Shown in pieces: positions 24,801-36,248 of a stretch of 64,000 nt of DNA. Made by a program: the position numbers and the translations under genes. Origin of the DNA: Halocafeteria seosinensis (lineage: Eukaryota > Sar > Bigyra > Bicosoecida). How positions within the stretch are numbered: position 1 is the first letter of the stretch; every line of letters starts with the position of its first letter. Under the pieces are notes generated by a model. That model saw only the letters and a list, made by a program, of their open reading frames with translations, was not told where the DNA came from and made no database searches. Location of the stretch: the NCBI GenBank assembly GCA_001687465.1, contig LVLI01000633.1, positions 40,920 to 104,919 of the forward strand. The letters run 5' to 3'.

Positions 24801-25315
24801 ACTTTCATGATGAGCAATTTCGCACAGTAGGAGAAATTGAGATGATTTGGAATCTTCAGATCCGCTACTTGAGTTGGTATACTATTGCATTATGACAACA
24901 ATTTTCGTCTCATCTATTGGTGTAGGTTGTGTTTCGAGGTGGCGACGCAGTGTAAGACCAATTTATGCTCGATACAAGCATTTTCTGCTCCTGAATTTAC
25001 GTCGCTGACAATTTGCTGCAGATGTTGGCCCGGGGGAAACATATCCTCGCTGTAGTGGAGTCATGGATGTCAACTCTACTTCAGCACAGTAAGGACTTCT
25101 GGGCTTCAGTTCCAATTCTGCTACCGGGCAGTGGTATTGTGTTGGCTGTCTTAAGTCTCTGCGGCCTACTTGATTCCCAAAATTTTGAAGGCTGGACTTT
25201 AGCAGCTCTAATGCTACTCGGGTGTGGCTTCGTACTGATTTGTGGGATCTCTCTTTCGCAATGGACGATTCCGAACAAACGAATCCACGGTGTGACCGTC
25301 GATAGTGCTGTTTAA
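21865..25315 (+). CDS. Leishmanolysin-like (M8) metallopeptidase, copy 3, with short divergent membrane tail
   Basis: Secreted-type M8 peptidase. Signal peptide (VVLMTCYLWSSSLVAG), CGLSDP pro-exon, exon with DDPCPSEEFM, SVAG exon, HEFAH zinc motif at 23205-23219, AHWESRILGPEFMSYG, LAFLEDT, WGRGEGCSF, CESGDCVLPEM and KHCKHCRCF. An intron lies between SVAG and YASC, as in copies 4 and 5. After the exon ending KYPET the tail departs from the family: one helix (LVYYCIMTTIFVSSIGVG) ending RWRRS instead of CCGPNWRNK, then an exon of about 100 codons with two helices (VPILLPGSGIVLAVL; LAALMLLGCGFVLICG) and a stop at 25315. The second tetraspanin-like block is absent. Length roughly 900 residues. Its first two thirds are almost identical to copy 4, introns included. 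Confidence 0.78.
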
Positions 25316-26240
25316 AAGATCCCATAAATGGGGGATCATCTGTGCACAGTTACTAATGAACATACTATGCAGGTCTTTCTCTTTCCACCCATCTTCTTCA
25401 AGACTTTTTGTACATGCGTGTCATGTCCGGTAAGCAAGTGCAGGAATTCTGAGTTAAACCCGAAGCTCCCGCGTCCGTACTACAGTAAAGCATTGAAAGC
25501 ATTGGTGTTCCCATCCACTGTCTGCACTGAGCAATTTACAAAGGGGAGTTGCCGGAATGGTTTGTGTTATGGCTCGCCTGAATGCATCGTCTCCACCAAC
25601 GTCGATTCAATGCACAATCCATTGGCCACGCGCATGTACTGGAGCTCCCTCCTCAACACCTGACACACTTCAGTTGCATCTACTGTACATTGTAGTAGAA
25701 TCACGGGGGAATAGATTTCCATTTGTCAGTGCGGCACTTCCACTTTGACGTGGGGCAACCAACGGAGATGGGACCCGCCACTAGCCAGGCAACTTGAGGC
25801 CAGCGCCTCCGTCGGTATGCGACTTGGCACTGCGACCTCCCTTCAAGGACAGCCAGCCTCTAGAACACCTTTCCTCGCAACATGTGTTGAAAACAATTGC
25901 GTTAAGGTGGCGTTGTTTGTAGCCAAGGTAGCTTGCCTCCATTTCTCTTCTTTGAGTTCTTGTGTGAAGGAAGCACTAATAACTTGATTGTGGCGTTTGT
26001 AACCCCGGGGCTAAGTTCCACGAGAGCAAAAGACAGATTCCCCCTCCTCTTCCTTCCATCACGTCACACGGGAGAAAGTTGTATTCAGGAGCATCCAAAA
26101 CACGCAGGCACATTCGTGTATAAAAAAAGACAGACGGACAAGCAAGTGCCAGCAGGGCTTCAAGTAGGATTCCACACGTCAGTTACACACACTTCAAGAA
26201 CCCACCACCACCAAACCGGCGAAAAGCGCACGCCAGTGTA
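25316..26240. other. Intergenic between M8 copies 3 and 4
   Basis: About 925 bases, longer than the other gaps in the array. It stands where the missing membrane blocks of copy 3 would be, but I could not recognise helix-coding relics in it. Short open frames only. The first roughly 300 bases are worth aligning against 19820-21158 and 29401-30743. Confidence 0.4.
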
Positions 26241-29200
26241 ATGAAAATGCACACTAGCGCAATGTGCTCTTCGAGAGCACTGGAAGGTGTAGCAGCGGTG
26301 TGGATGACATGCTACTTGTGGTCATCGGTATCACTGGTGGCCGGTGTGCATGTGCATCCCCAAAGATCCCTCGAGGAAGCAAAGGGGAACGATGGACTTG
26401 TGAAGGGCCGTTCATGGTAAGAGCCAAACTAGAATGCCGTTCGACGGAAAAGGTCCACCTGTGAATTCGTTTTGTGCTTATTGTTGATGTGACAACAGTG
26501 GCTTGAGTGATCCTTCACTGAAGAAGGAATTGGACACACCTGCCACGAGGGTGTACCAAGAATACCCATTGAAGCTTCGGGAGGTAGACAGTCCAAGAGG
26601 GCAACGACAGCTCGACGGTAATTTCATGCCGATTCAAGAGGCAGAAGAACAGGGACTGACGAGTCAAATCCGTATTCGGGTACGTGACTCATCCCGTAGT
26701 CTGTTCAGAGGTTGACACATCTGCACTTGTAACTTCTGGGACCTTGTTGGCAGCTTGTGTGGGATGTTATCGAAACGGGGGATAAGTACGATGGGGATGT
26801 GCAACAATGCAATTACATAGGTATGTTTGACCCATCTGTTTGGAGCGCGAGGAGCGGATGATGATTTGGAATTGTGTAGCCGACTACAGGACAATCAATC
26901 GCTCTGCCGGATTCTATTAACGATCAGAACTCATGGACTGATGATCCATGCCCCAGCGAAGAATTCATGGTCCATGCAAATGATGAGAAGGCCTCTAGCC
27001 AAGCCAAACAAGCGGCAGAAGAGCGTTTTGCTTTAATGAAGCGACGCACTGAGTGGGTAAGACAATAACAAGACCCGTTGTATGTGTGTGTGCGTGTCTT
27101 TGTCAAGGGTACTTGTTTCTTCCGCAGGCTGCATCTTACTGGGAAAACACACTGCGCATCAAGCCTGTAGACGATGAAATTGTCATTGACTCCGATGCCC
27201 TCGTGAGGAATCATGTGGAGTTGCCCGAAGGTATATTCGTACCGGATTCTGATGGAATGTGCACATGCCTGACACATGTATTTTGGTTGCGCAGAACAAA
27301 AGGTTCACAACAATACAGACCTAGTAGTGATCATGACCGCTAGACCTGTTCCTTTCAAGAGTGTGGCCGGTATGTAACGACTGTTCGCTTTACTTGAGCA
27401 AGTCCGTCGGTCTCTGTATATAGTATTTTTGAGTACTGACAGGTTACGCGAACTGTATGCAACGTGACCAATATGGTAGATGTACTGTTGGGAGATTTAA
27501 TTGGGTTCCTGATTTGTTTGAAGTAACAAATCCCAACGCTGATAACAACATTCGTTCTGAGCGTCATACGGCGGCCCATGAATTCGCCCATTTGTTTGGT
27601 GAGTGCGTTAAGCCGCTGCCGTGTCGTCGTTCGAGTTCTTCACGAGTGCTTGATTGGTGTTCCTGTGTACGCCAGACGCTGTTCTGCTAGGCAATAAAGA
27701 CGCGGGAACAAGGATTCACATTGATGAAAACGGAAATACTAAATCGTTTGATGATATTGCTTTCAATGCATGGGATAGTGATCACTACAGAAAGACAGTC
27801 GCTAAGATTAAGACGGAACGAGTGCTGGAGGTTTCCCGAAAGCATTTTGACTGTCCGAGTCTAGCGGGAGTTGCTTTGGAAGATGTTCCTCTCGGAGCGG
27901 GTGCTCACTGGGAATCAAGAATTCTCGGTCCTGAATTTATGAGCTACGGGAGTGCATCTGGGGAAGTATATATATCCGACCTTACTCTTGCTTTCCTGGA
28001 AGACACCAGTATGTTGATTGCCAGTTGATATGATATTTTTCGGCAAGCAAGAATTTGCTAATTGACACACAGATCAATACATCGTGAACTATACTCGAGG
28101 AGGCTTATTTGTTGAATCGCCACAGGTTCCGTTCACTTTAGGCGGTCCAAGCTTTCTCTTCGCTGGCACTTTGAAGAGGGAAGAGCCACCTGAACCTCTT
28201 TCTCCTGGAGCCTTAACATGGGGTCGGGGAGAAGGTTGCTCGTTCTTGAATGAATCAGCAAGAGACTGGCCGGACCGGTATAGGTGCTCGAAACATCAAG
28301 AGTATGGGTGTACACCAGATAACAAGGACTCCGGAGTGTGTACTCTTAAAACTGGATGGACGGTACGATATGATAAGTCACATACTTGTGCTTTTTTCTT
28401 TGTTCAACGAATTGCTATTGTTACGCTACAGCTCAATAAGAAGTTCTCTTGTGGAGAATTTGACGTAGGTACTGGACAGCATATTTGTCAGAAAGTGGAC
28501 GACTCGAACTGTGAATCTGGTGATTGTGTTTTACCGGAAATGTATCGGTATTTTACACAAGGGGAAGTAGCTGACGCGTTCTCAAACGTGGATGTGGATA
28601 CATCCGGCATCGAGGTAGATCAGTTGGGAGGTTTCTCCTCGAGTATGGATTATGTGCCTGTAAGCCAATTGACCTTGCTCGAGGGTTGTATCCTCTATAG
28701 TAGGGGTTATTCAAGTTTCTGCCTCTAACAGATTCAAGTGCGATTTTGGAATTGTCGCGATCAAAAGGCGGCTACGAATGGAAGCTCACGCGATGGCTCA
28801 GAAGGGGGTGGGTTGGATATTTCCCAATTTACCGGAGGAATACTAGGCGATATGTCACGATTTGGAGGGCAAGAGCATTGTCGAGACTGTCGATGCTTTA
28901 TCTCTAGTCTACGCGAATTAACTTCATTCGCTTTCAGTCCGCAGTTTCCTGAATTTGGCCTTTGCTATCGCGCCAACTGTTTCCGGGAAGAGTACCTCCA
29001 GGTAGGTATCAGGAATCAGTTGGGGGGTGTCAGCTGGTACAAATGCCCTGATGGCGGCGGCAAGTTCATCATAGCGGGGTTTACTGGGGCTTTCCATTGT
29101 CCGGATGCGCGCGCATTCTGTAAGATGGAGGAAATCAGCGGAATCAAATATCCCGAAACAGGTAAGTGCTGAAAAAGTTTAAACAACGACAGTTAAAAAG

Positions 29201-30743
29201 ATAAAGTTGTTTCTGCACTCAGACCCATTGTTTGAACTTATATTCTTCTCCGTGCTTGGTGGGATCATTTTGATATTTACATGCATTTGCTGTGGCCCTA
29301 ATTGGAGAAACAAAGTACGTCGACTAACATGGTTTGTTAGTGTTAATTGGGCCACCGTTTTGAACTCTCCGGTTTTTTTGTTTCTTTTCTGTTGCTGTAG
29401 ATGGTAGCCAAGACGAAGCGGGCATGTGGTGTGACTCTGTTTTTCCATCATTCCCAAGACCTCAGCAGTGACAGTATCAAGCGGGAAAGACCGTTCGCGC
29501 AGGTCCCGCATCACGGAACAGGTCTAGGACTATTGGCACTGAATACGTTTATGACCGGTATTGGCCTCAGTATTATCGGTTTGGGCATCTACGGTATGAT
29601 TGAGGGACTGATTTCAACATCGTCGATTCCGCTTCTTGTGGGTGGCTCTTTGATCTCTGCCATTTCGATTATGGGAATGATTAGTGGTCGCAAGCCTTCC
29701 TATGGGCCTAGTTGTTGTGCAGCTGTCTACTATTACTTGGCTCTAGGTGGAGTGCTCCTGGTGCTTTGGTTCATCGGCTACAGTATTCTCTTTCCAGGTA
29801 CGTTCAAGTGAATCAGCAGGAAGTGCGTCGATCGATACAGTATTGAGTGCATCAATGAACATTCTTATGCATTTATTGAAATGCAGGCTCTTGGGACACT
29901 CATGTGGAGGAGAATATAGGTGTTTATACCGATATGTTTCCCAATTCTTTCGACGAAGATGCCCAAACTCCTGAACAAGCCAAACAAATCGCTGACACTT
30001 TGCGAGGTAACTTAGCAGTGATCATTGGTATACTGGCGGCTCTATTTGTCTTTTACTCAATGAATCTAGTCTTACTTACGAAGATCTTGGAGGCCCGGAA
30101 CGTTGTTGCAATGAACTATACGTTTATGAACAACGCCTCTTGGGTGATGGGTCTCGTGTGCGCCACTGTAGGGATCTTGTTCATGGTGTTTCAGGGAACG
30201 TTTGCGGGAGAAGAATCTATACCAATAATGCTTATTGTGCTCGGTTTGTTCGTCTTTGTGACTGGCGTAACGGGAACTCTGGGGGCATTCAAGAAGAGCC
30301 GTAAATTGATCATTCCCAATCTCGTACTCGTATTTGTAGTGATTGCCTTGATGGTTTCCGTTGTTGTTTTGGCATTCCTCAGAGGCGCTGACGTTGAGTC
30401 GATTGTTTCCCAAATGAGCGAAAAGGAGAAACGTCAAATAAGCAAAGATCTGGGTTTCGCCAGCTTGAGCGATGAGGACCTCAAAGAGAACCTTCGCACG
30501 AACTTCCGACGGTTCGGGATGGCATTTTTAGTCACCACCATCCTGTTTTGTGTACTGTTTGTGTCGGGGTTGTTTTTTGCCAAGTACGTCAAGCACTGGA
30601 ATGAGGTGGAAGCTCAGAAGAAGCCCAAGTCTACAACAGACAAACTCGGCAACGTGGTACCGTCCAGCGAAAAGGATGCAACTCCGAACAAGAAGCAACC
30701 TACGGATGGCAAGAAAGGACAGAAAAAGCCTGGTAAAACATAA
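26241..30743 (+). CDS. Leishmanolysin-like (M8) metallopeptidase with polytopic C-terminal domain, copy 4
   Basis: Apparently intact, about 1,200 residues. Signal peptide (AVWMTCYLWSSVSLVAG), CGLSDP pro-exon, DDPCPSEEFM exon, HEFAH zinc motif at 27577-27591, AHWESRILGPEFM, LAFLEDT, WGRGEGCSF, a cysteine-rich exon with FSCGEFD and CESGDCVLPEM, GGQEHCRDCRCF, one helix ending CCGPNWRNK (29221-29314), a three-helix block at 29401-29800 and a terminal block at 29886-30743. The latter two carry tetraspanin-like features: short helix-loop-helix, GLFVFVTGVTGTLGAFKKSR after helix 2, a charged extracellular-type loop and a final helix, then a lysine-rich tail. The helix block has no intron between VEEN and VYTDMFP, unlike copies 1 and 2. 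Confidence 0.82.
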
Positions 30744-31341
30744 CATAGTTCAATGCATTCCTGTTAGCACTTTTTTCTTCAGACACACACACACACACAC
30801 ACACACATGCATTGATTCACTCCTTGTTTTTTGTTGGGGGTGTGCAGCGCATTGTGCACCCCCGTATGTAGGCTCCAAAGTTCCATGCGACTGTGCGACT
30901 TGAGCGTGGCTCCGACTCCGAGCGGTGGTTTTTCCCTCGCGATGCGACCACCAGGGAGGTTCAACCTCCACCGCAGCATGCATAGGAAGAAAATAGCACA
31001 GAATTGTTCCATTCCCTCGTTAGTGTTTGATCTTGATCTTGACATAATCGGCTCGCTGAACGCGAGTGACTGATAATCGAGCAGTAGTAGTAGCAATACT
31101 AGCTGCTTCCAGACACACTTCGGACGGAATTTTACTTGAGGCTTGCAGTTCTCATTCCCAGAGCCCCCTTTCCATTCCGATACACTGATACCCAGTGACG
31201 GGGTACTCTCTGATCATTTCTATCGTTCCCTGAACAGTCGTGGGTGGAATCGTGCGCTCGGAGGCTATCGGCAACTAAGGGCCGTTGACGGGGAACTGCA
31301 AGCTCCTCCCTAGACAGAGAGGCACATAACAGAATACAACA
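30744..31341. other. Intergenic between M8 copies 4 and 5, with (AC)n run
   Basis: About 600 bases. An (AC)n run lies at 30782-30807, shortly after the stop codon of copy 4. Otherwise only short open frames; it must hold the copy 5 promoter. Confidence 0.45.
30782..30807. repeat. (AC)n microsatellite
   Basis: About 13 AC units directly downstream of M8 copy 4, probably in its 3' untranslated region. Confidence 0.9.
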
Positions 31342-34300
31342 ATGATGATCATCGGACAAATGCGCCTCTACCGGGGGATAGGATGCGCTGTGTGGATATC
31401 GCTCGTGTGGTGCGCTACGGCGGTGTATGTGGACCATGAGAGATCGCTCCACGAAGCGAGTAAAACTGACGGTTTGGCCAAGGGCCATTCATGGTAAGCG
31501 ACAGTGGCTCTTTATCAATGTCATGGACACTTAAAAAATTGCATGCCTATGAGTTTTCCTTTACAGTGGTCTCAGTCATCCTGGAATTCAAAAACTCCTG
31601 GATGTTCCATCGGAAAAAGTCCCCCAGGACTATCTACGAAAAACTGCCACTAAAGCTGTGGCACAAGATGGCGTGCGTCAGCTCGAGGGAAATGATGATT
31701 TTATGCCCATACAAGAAGCAGAAGAGCAAGGACTGACAAACCAGATTCGTATAAGGGTGCGTCGATGGGAATTGATAGTACACATGTACCACTTTATTGC
31801 GGTTCAATGCCATGTGCAACTTCCGCGGTACAGCTCTTATGGGATGTAATCAAAGCCGGGGACTATACAGGAGTAAAAAATTCGGAGCCAATTGCTCGTC
31901 AATGCAATTTCATAGGTGAGGAGATGCCCGTTATGAGATGTAGACGTATAACAGTTATGCTTTTACCGGCAAATGGCCTTTTCTGTACACCCAGGAGAGG
32001 AAATTGAACTCATATTTGACGGATCAGAGATATGGACGGAAGATCCATGCCCACAGACAGAATTTATGGTTAATGCTAAAGATTCGGAGACGTCTGCATC
32101 AGAAAGAAAAGACGCTAGTAACCGGTTTGCTGTGATGAAACGACGCACTGAGTGGGTATGTGCCAATGCTGCCCTTGCGCACCTCGTTTGAGATACCGAG
32201 TCCCGCATTTAACTTTTCAGGCTGCGGACTATTGGGAGAAAACACTGCGAGTAAAACCCGTGGAAGATGAAATTGTCCTGTCGTCCAATATAATGCAATC
32301 GTTCGACCTAGCAGAAGGTAGGAGTGTTTCTGGATGCTCTACAAGTTCTAGCTCCGAACTCTGCTCTGATTGCTATTGCCAGAGTCTCAAATCCAAAATG
32401 ACACCGATGTTGTCGTGATAATGACAGCCAGACCCGCACCGTTCAGTAGTGTCGCTGGTACGGACTATATTTATCTATTATTGCTAGTGATATCGTCACT
32501 ACGTTTGAGGGGGCACTGCAGGTTACGCGAGTTGCTTGCAACGGGATCAGTACCAGCGATGTACTGTTGGGCAGTTTAATTGGATACCAGATTTGTTTGA
32601 TGTTGGCGGACAGAATGCGGATAATGTGATTCGCTCTGAGCGCCACACGGCTGTCCATGAGTTAACTCATATTCTTGGTAAGTGTGCTTTAATTGGGATG
32701 GAGACTAGGAAGTGTTGCAAAGCATTTTCCTCTTATGCAGGAGGAATTCTTGTGGGGGACAGCAATAACCGAGCGCATATAGATAATAATGGATCTATCA
32801 AAAGCTTTGAGGATATTGCCATAACTGAGACCGAAAGCGCAGATTACCCGAGACAAGTAACAAAAATCAAGACGGAGAAAGTGCTGGAGATCGCCCGGCG
32901 GGACTATGATTGCCCGACCCTGGACGGCGTCGCGTTGGAAGATGTACCTCTTGGAAAAGGTGCCCACTGGGAGTCGAGACTCTTAGGTCCAGAGTTTATG
33001 AGCTACGGTAGTTCATCTGGAGAAGTATACATATCAGACCTGACGTTAGCTTTTCTAGCCGACACCAGTAAGGACACCTTCCACGCTGCAGATTTCTTCT
33101 GTTTGTTTCTGCATCAGTTTCTACCTCGAATGCAGACCAATATGTCGTTGATTTCAGTAGGGGAGGATTACTTGTGGAGCCGACCGAGGTTACATTTAAG
33201 CTGGGTGGCCCGAGTTTTCTATCCGCCGGTAGTCTGAAACAAGAAACACCGCCTGAGCCTCTCTCTCCAGGAGCTTTGACATGGGGGCGGGGAGAAGGAT
33301 GTGCATTTTTGACTGAATCTGCCAGGAAGTGGTCTTCTCAATACAGATGCGAAAAACACCAGGAATATGGATGCACTGCAGACAACAAAAACTCGGCCGT
33401 TTGCACGCTTAAGACAGGATGGGAAGTAAGTGTCAAAGCTGGGACTTTGATAAGTGCCGTTAAGTGTTGTTTCTACGTGAGTATTTTTGGTGGCAGATAC
33501 CGCGGAAGTTTTCCTGCGGTGAATATGACCAAGGATCGGAAGGCTACGTGTGTGACACAGTGGAGGGGTGCAGCTCTTCTACATGTCCCTTGCCGGAGAT
33601 GTTTCAGTACTTCAAAAAAGATGAACTCAAGGAGGCGTTTTCCAATGTGGAAGTGGACACTTCAAATATCGATTTGGAACGTCTCGGAGGCTTTTCTTCC
33701 AGCATGGACCACGTACCAGTAAGTGTAACTTGTAAGGAGCGAACACTAGAACGTCCACCCTTATCAATTATTCGTCCGATCCAGATACGTGTACGGTTTT
33801 GGAATTGTCGAGATCAAAAGGCAGCTACGAATGGGAGCTCGCGGGATGGGGAAGAGGGTGGAGGTTTGGATATATCGGACTTTACTGGAGGCATCCTAGC
33901 AGATATGGACAGATTTGGTGGGCAAGAGCATTGTAAAACCTGCCGATGTTTTCTATCCAGTTTGCGAGAACTGACTTCGTTTGCGTTTGATCCCCGTTTT
34001 CCCCAATTTGGTCTCTGCTACCGCGCTAATTGCTTCCGTAAGGATTACCTGCAAGTTGCCGTTCGGAATCAACTCGGAGGGGTCAATTGGTACAAATGTC
34101 CGGATAAAGGTGGGAAGTTCAATATTGCCGGATTCACTGGCGCGTTCCATTGCCCCGAGCCTAAGCAGTTCTGTAGGATGGAGGAAATCAGTGGCATTAG
34201 ATATCCTGAGACAGGTAAGTTCCTCTCGGTTCTTCGGCGAATGAGAGACACGTTGCCAACTGAAACCTTGTGCACAGATCCGCTTTTCGAACTGGTGTTT

Positions 34301-35773
34301 TTCTCGGTCCTCGGTGGTATCCTTTTGATCTTTATTTGTATTTGCTGCGGGCCCAACTGGCGAAACAAAGTAAGTTGCTACGAGATTGTATAGCGCAAGG
34401 TGGCGTAAGTAGATGAACGCGTACGCTCCATGAACTCAGATGGTCGCCAAGACGAAGCGCGGATGTGGGCTAACTCTGTTTTTTCATCATTCGCAAGCCA
34501 AAACAAGCGATAGTGTGAAACTTGGGCGACCGTTTGCTCAGGCCCCTGATGCAAGAACGGGACTTGCTCTGCTGGTCTTGAATACGTTCATGGCTGGAAC
34601 TGGGTTGAGTATATTTGCATTAGCTGTCTATGGTGTCGTCGAGGGACTGATTTCAACCGCGTCTATTCCATTGTTCATTGGAGGCTCATCCATTTCTGCA
34701 ATCTCTATGATGGGTATGATCAGCGGGCGTAAACCTGCTTACGGCCCCAGCTGCTGTGCTGCGGTGTTTTACTACATATCACTGACTGCCGTCCTGGTGG
34801 TCCTTTGGTTTGTTGGATTTACCATCTTTTTCCCGAGTAAGTTTTGAGTTTATTGAGTTCCGTTTGAGCTTTTCTTAATGGTCATAAACGGTTGGTACGT
34901 TGTGCTACAGGTTCCTGGGACATCCATGTAGAGGAGAATATCGACGTGTACACTGACATGTTGCCAAACTCGTTTGATAAAGACGCCGAGACTCCTAAGC
35001 AGGCGGAGCAAATAGCTGAAACACTTAGGGAGAACATAGCGTTGATTATTGGTATCATTGGCTCCCTATTTGTGTTCTATTCGATCAACCTGGTGCTTCT
35101 GACGAAGATTATTTCACTCCGCAATGTTGTTGCCATGAATTACACTTTTATGAACAACGCTTCCTGGGTGATGGGACTTATCTGTACTGCGGTCGGTATC
35201 AGTTTTGCTGTCTTTCAGGGAACCTTTGCTGGAGAGGAAGCTATCCCCACGATGCTTATTGCAATTGGCCTGTTTGTTACGGTTACTGGAGTTACTGGCA
35301 CTTTCGGAGCATTCAAGAAAAGCCGCAAGCTCATATTCTTGAATTTATTACTTACATTCGTCGTAATTTCGATGATGATTGCTGTGGTTGTACTAGCATT
35401 CCTTGAAGGTGCGGATATCGATGCGACAGTCGATAGCATGAGCGAAGACGAGAAGCGCGAGATCAGTAAAGACATGGGATTTGCGACGTTGAGCGACGAA
35501 GAGCTGGAAGAAAACCTGAGATCTAATTTTCGTCGATTCGGAATGGCATTTATTGTCACCACAATCCTATTCAGTGTAATGTTTGGATCGGGGATACTCT
35601 TTGCAAAATATGTAAAGCATTGGAATGAGCACGAGGCACCTAAGGACGAAATGAAGAAACCGAAAATGAGTGTACCGACTGCTAAGTCACGTAACGGAGC
35701 TAAGAACGGCAGGAGTAAAGGCAGAGGCAATAAAGTATCCCAAGATCGGTCCCCTAAAAGCACTCACCAGTGA
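31342..35773 (+). CDS. Leishmanolysin-like (M8) metallopeptidase with polytopic C-terminal domain, copy 5
   Basis: Apparently intact, about 1,200 residues. Signal peptide (GCAVWISLVWCATAVYV), CGLSHPG pro-exon, exon with DDFMPIQEAEEQG, exon with EDPCPQTEFM, HELTH zinc motif at 32656-32670, AHWESRLLGPEFMSYG, LAFLADT, WGRGEGCAF, FSCGEYD, SSTCPLPEMF, GGQEHCKTCRCF, one helix ending CCGPNWRNK, a three-helix block at 34440-34840 and the terminal block at 34911-35773 with GLFVTVTGVTGTFGAFKKSR. A very basic tail follows. Closest in sequence and intron pattern to copy 4 outside the copy 3/4 shared block. Function is inferred from family M8: proteolysis at the cell surface or in the secretory system, probably anchored by the helices. 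Confidence 0.82.
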
Positions 35774-36051
35774 TAGAAGCGTTGTTTAACCCTGACTCAT
35801 GAGGCCAATTCAATTACTCCGTTATCGACTAATGAGATGTATCATGCTGTCGTTCTCTACAGTACATTCTGTGATGCAAGTGCTCCGACATACTAACACC
35901 AAAATACGGTACAGGTCTTTGCTTGGAATTCAACGCTGCAATACATTTACAGTACCATTGTGTTGAGTATCTGCTTATCACAGCGAAGGCCATAAAAAAT
36001 ACAACAATAATGGTAGCACGCCCCTCCGGCATGGGTGACCACAGCTTATTA

Positions 36052-36087
<36 letters not shown>

Positions 36088-36248
36088 TAGTATTGCTCCT
36101 ACAACCGGAAGACGGTAGTATTTGAATTCCATGCCTGCCTCTGTGAACATGCCCAGACCAGACTAGTGAACGTACACCAACTACAGTACGCACGGAATTG
36201 ATTGGTTGTAGGGACGTTCTCTTCCTGTTGTGTCTTGTATGTAGGAAC
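35774..36248. other. Intergenic at the end of the M8 array, with (GT)n run
   Basis: About 475 bases between the last M8 gene and an unrelated gene. A (GT)n run occupies about 36053-36084. No coding sequence recognised. Confidence 0.45.
36053..36084. repeat. (GT)n microsatellite
   Basis: About 16 uninterrupted GT units, upstream of the gene starting at 36249. Confidence 0.9.

Noticed and set aside
35215..35763. 182-codon minus-strand frame under M8 copy 5
   Set aside because: Antisense of the membrane block; the plus strand is conserved between copies as protein, the minus strand is not.
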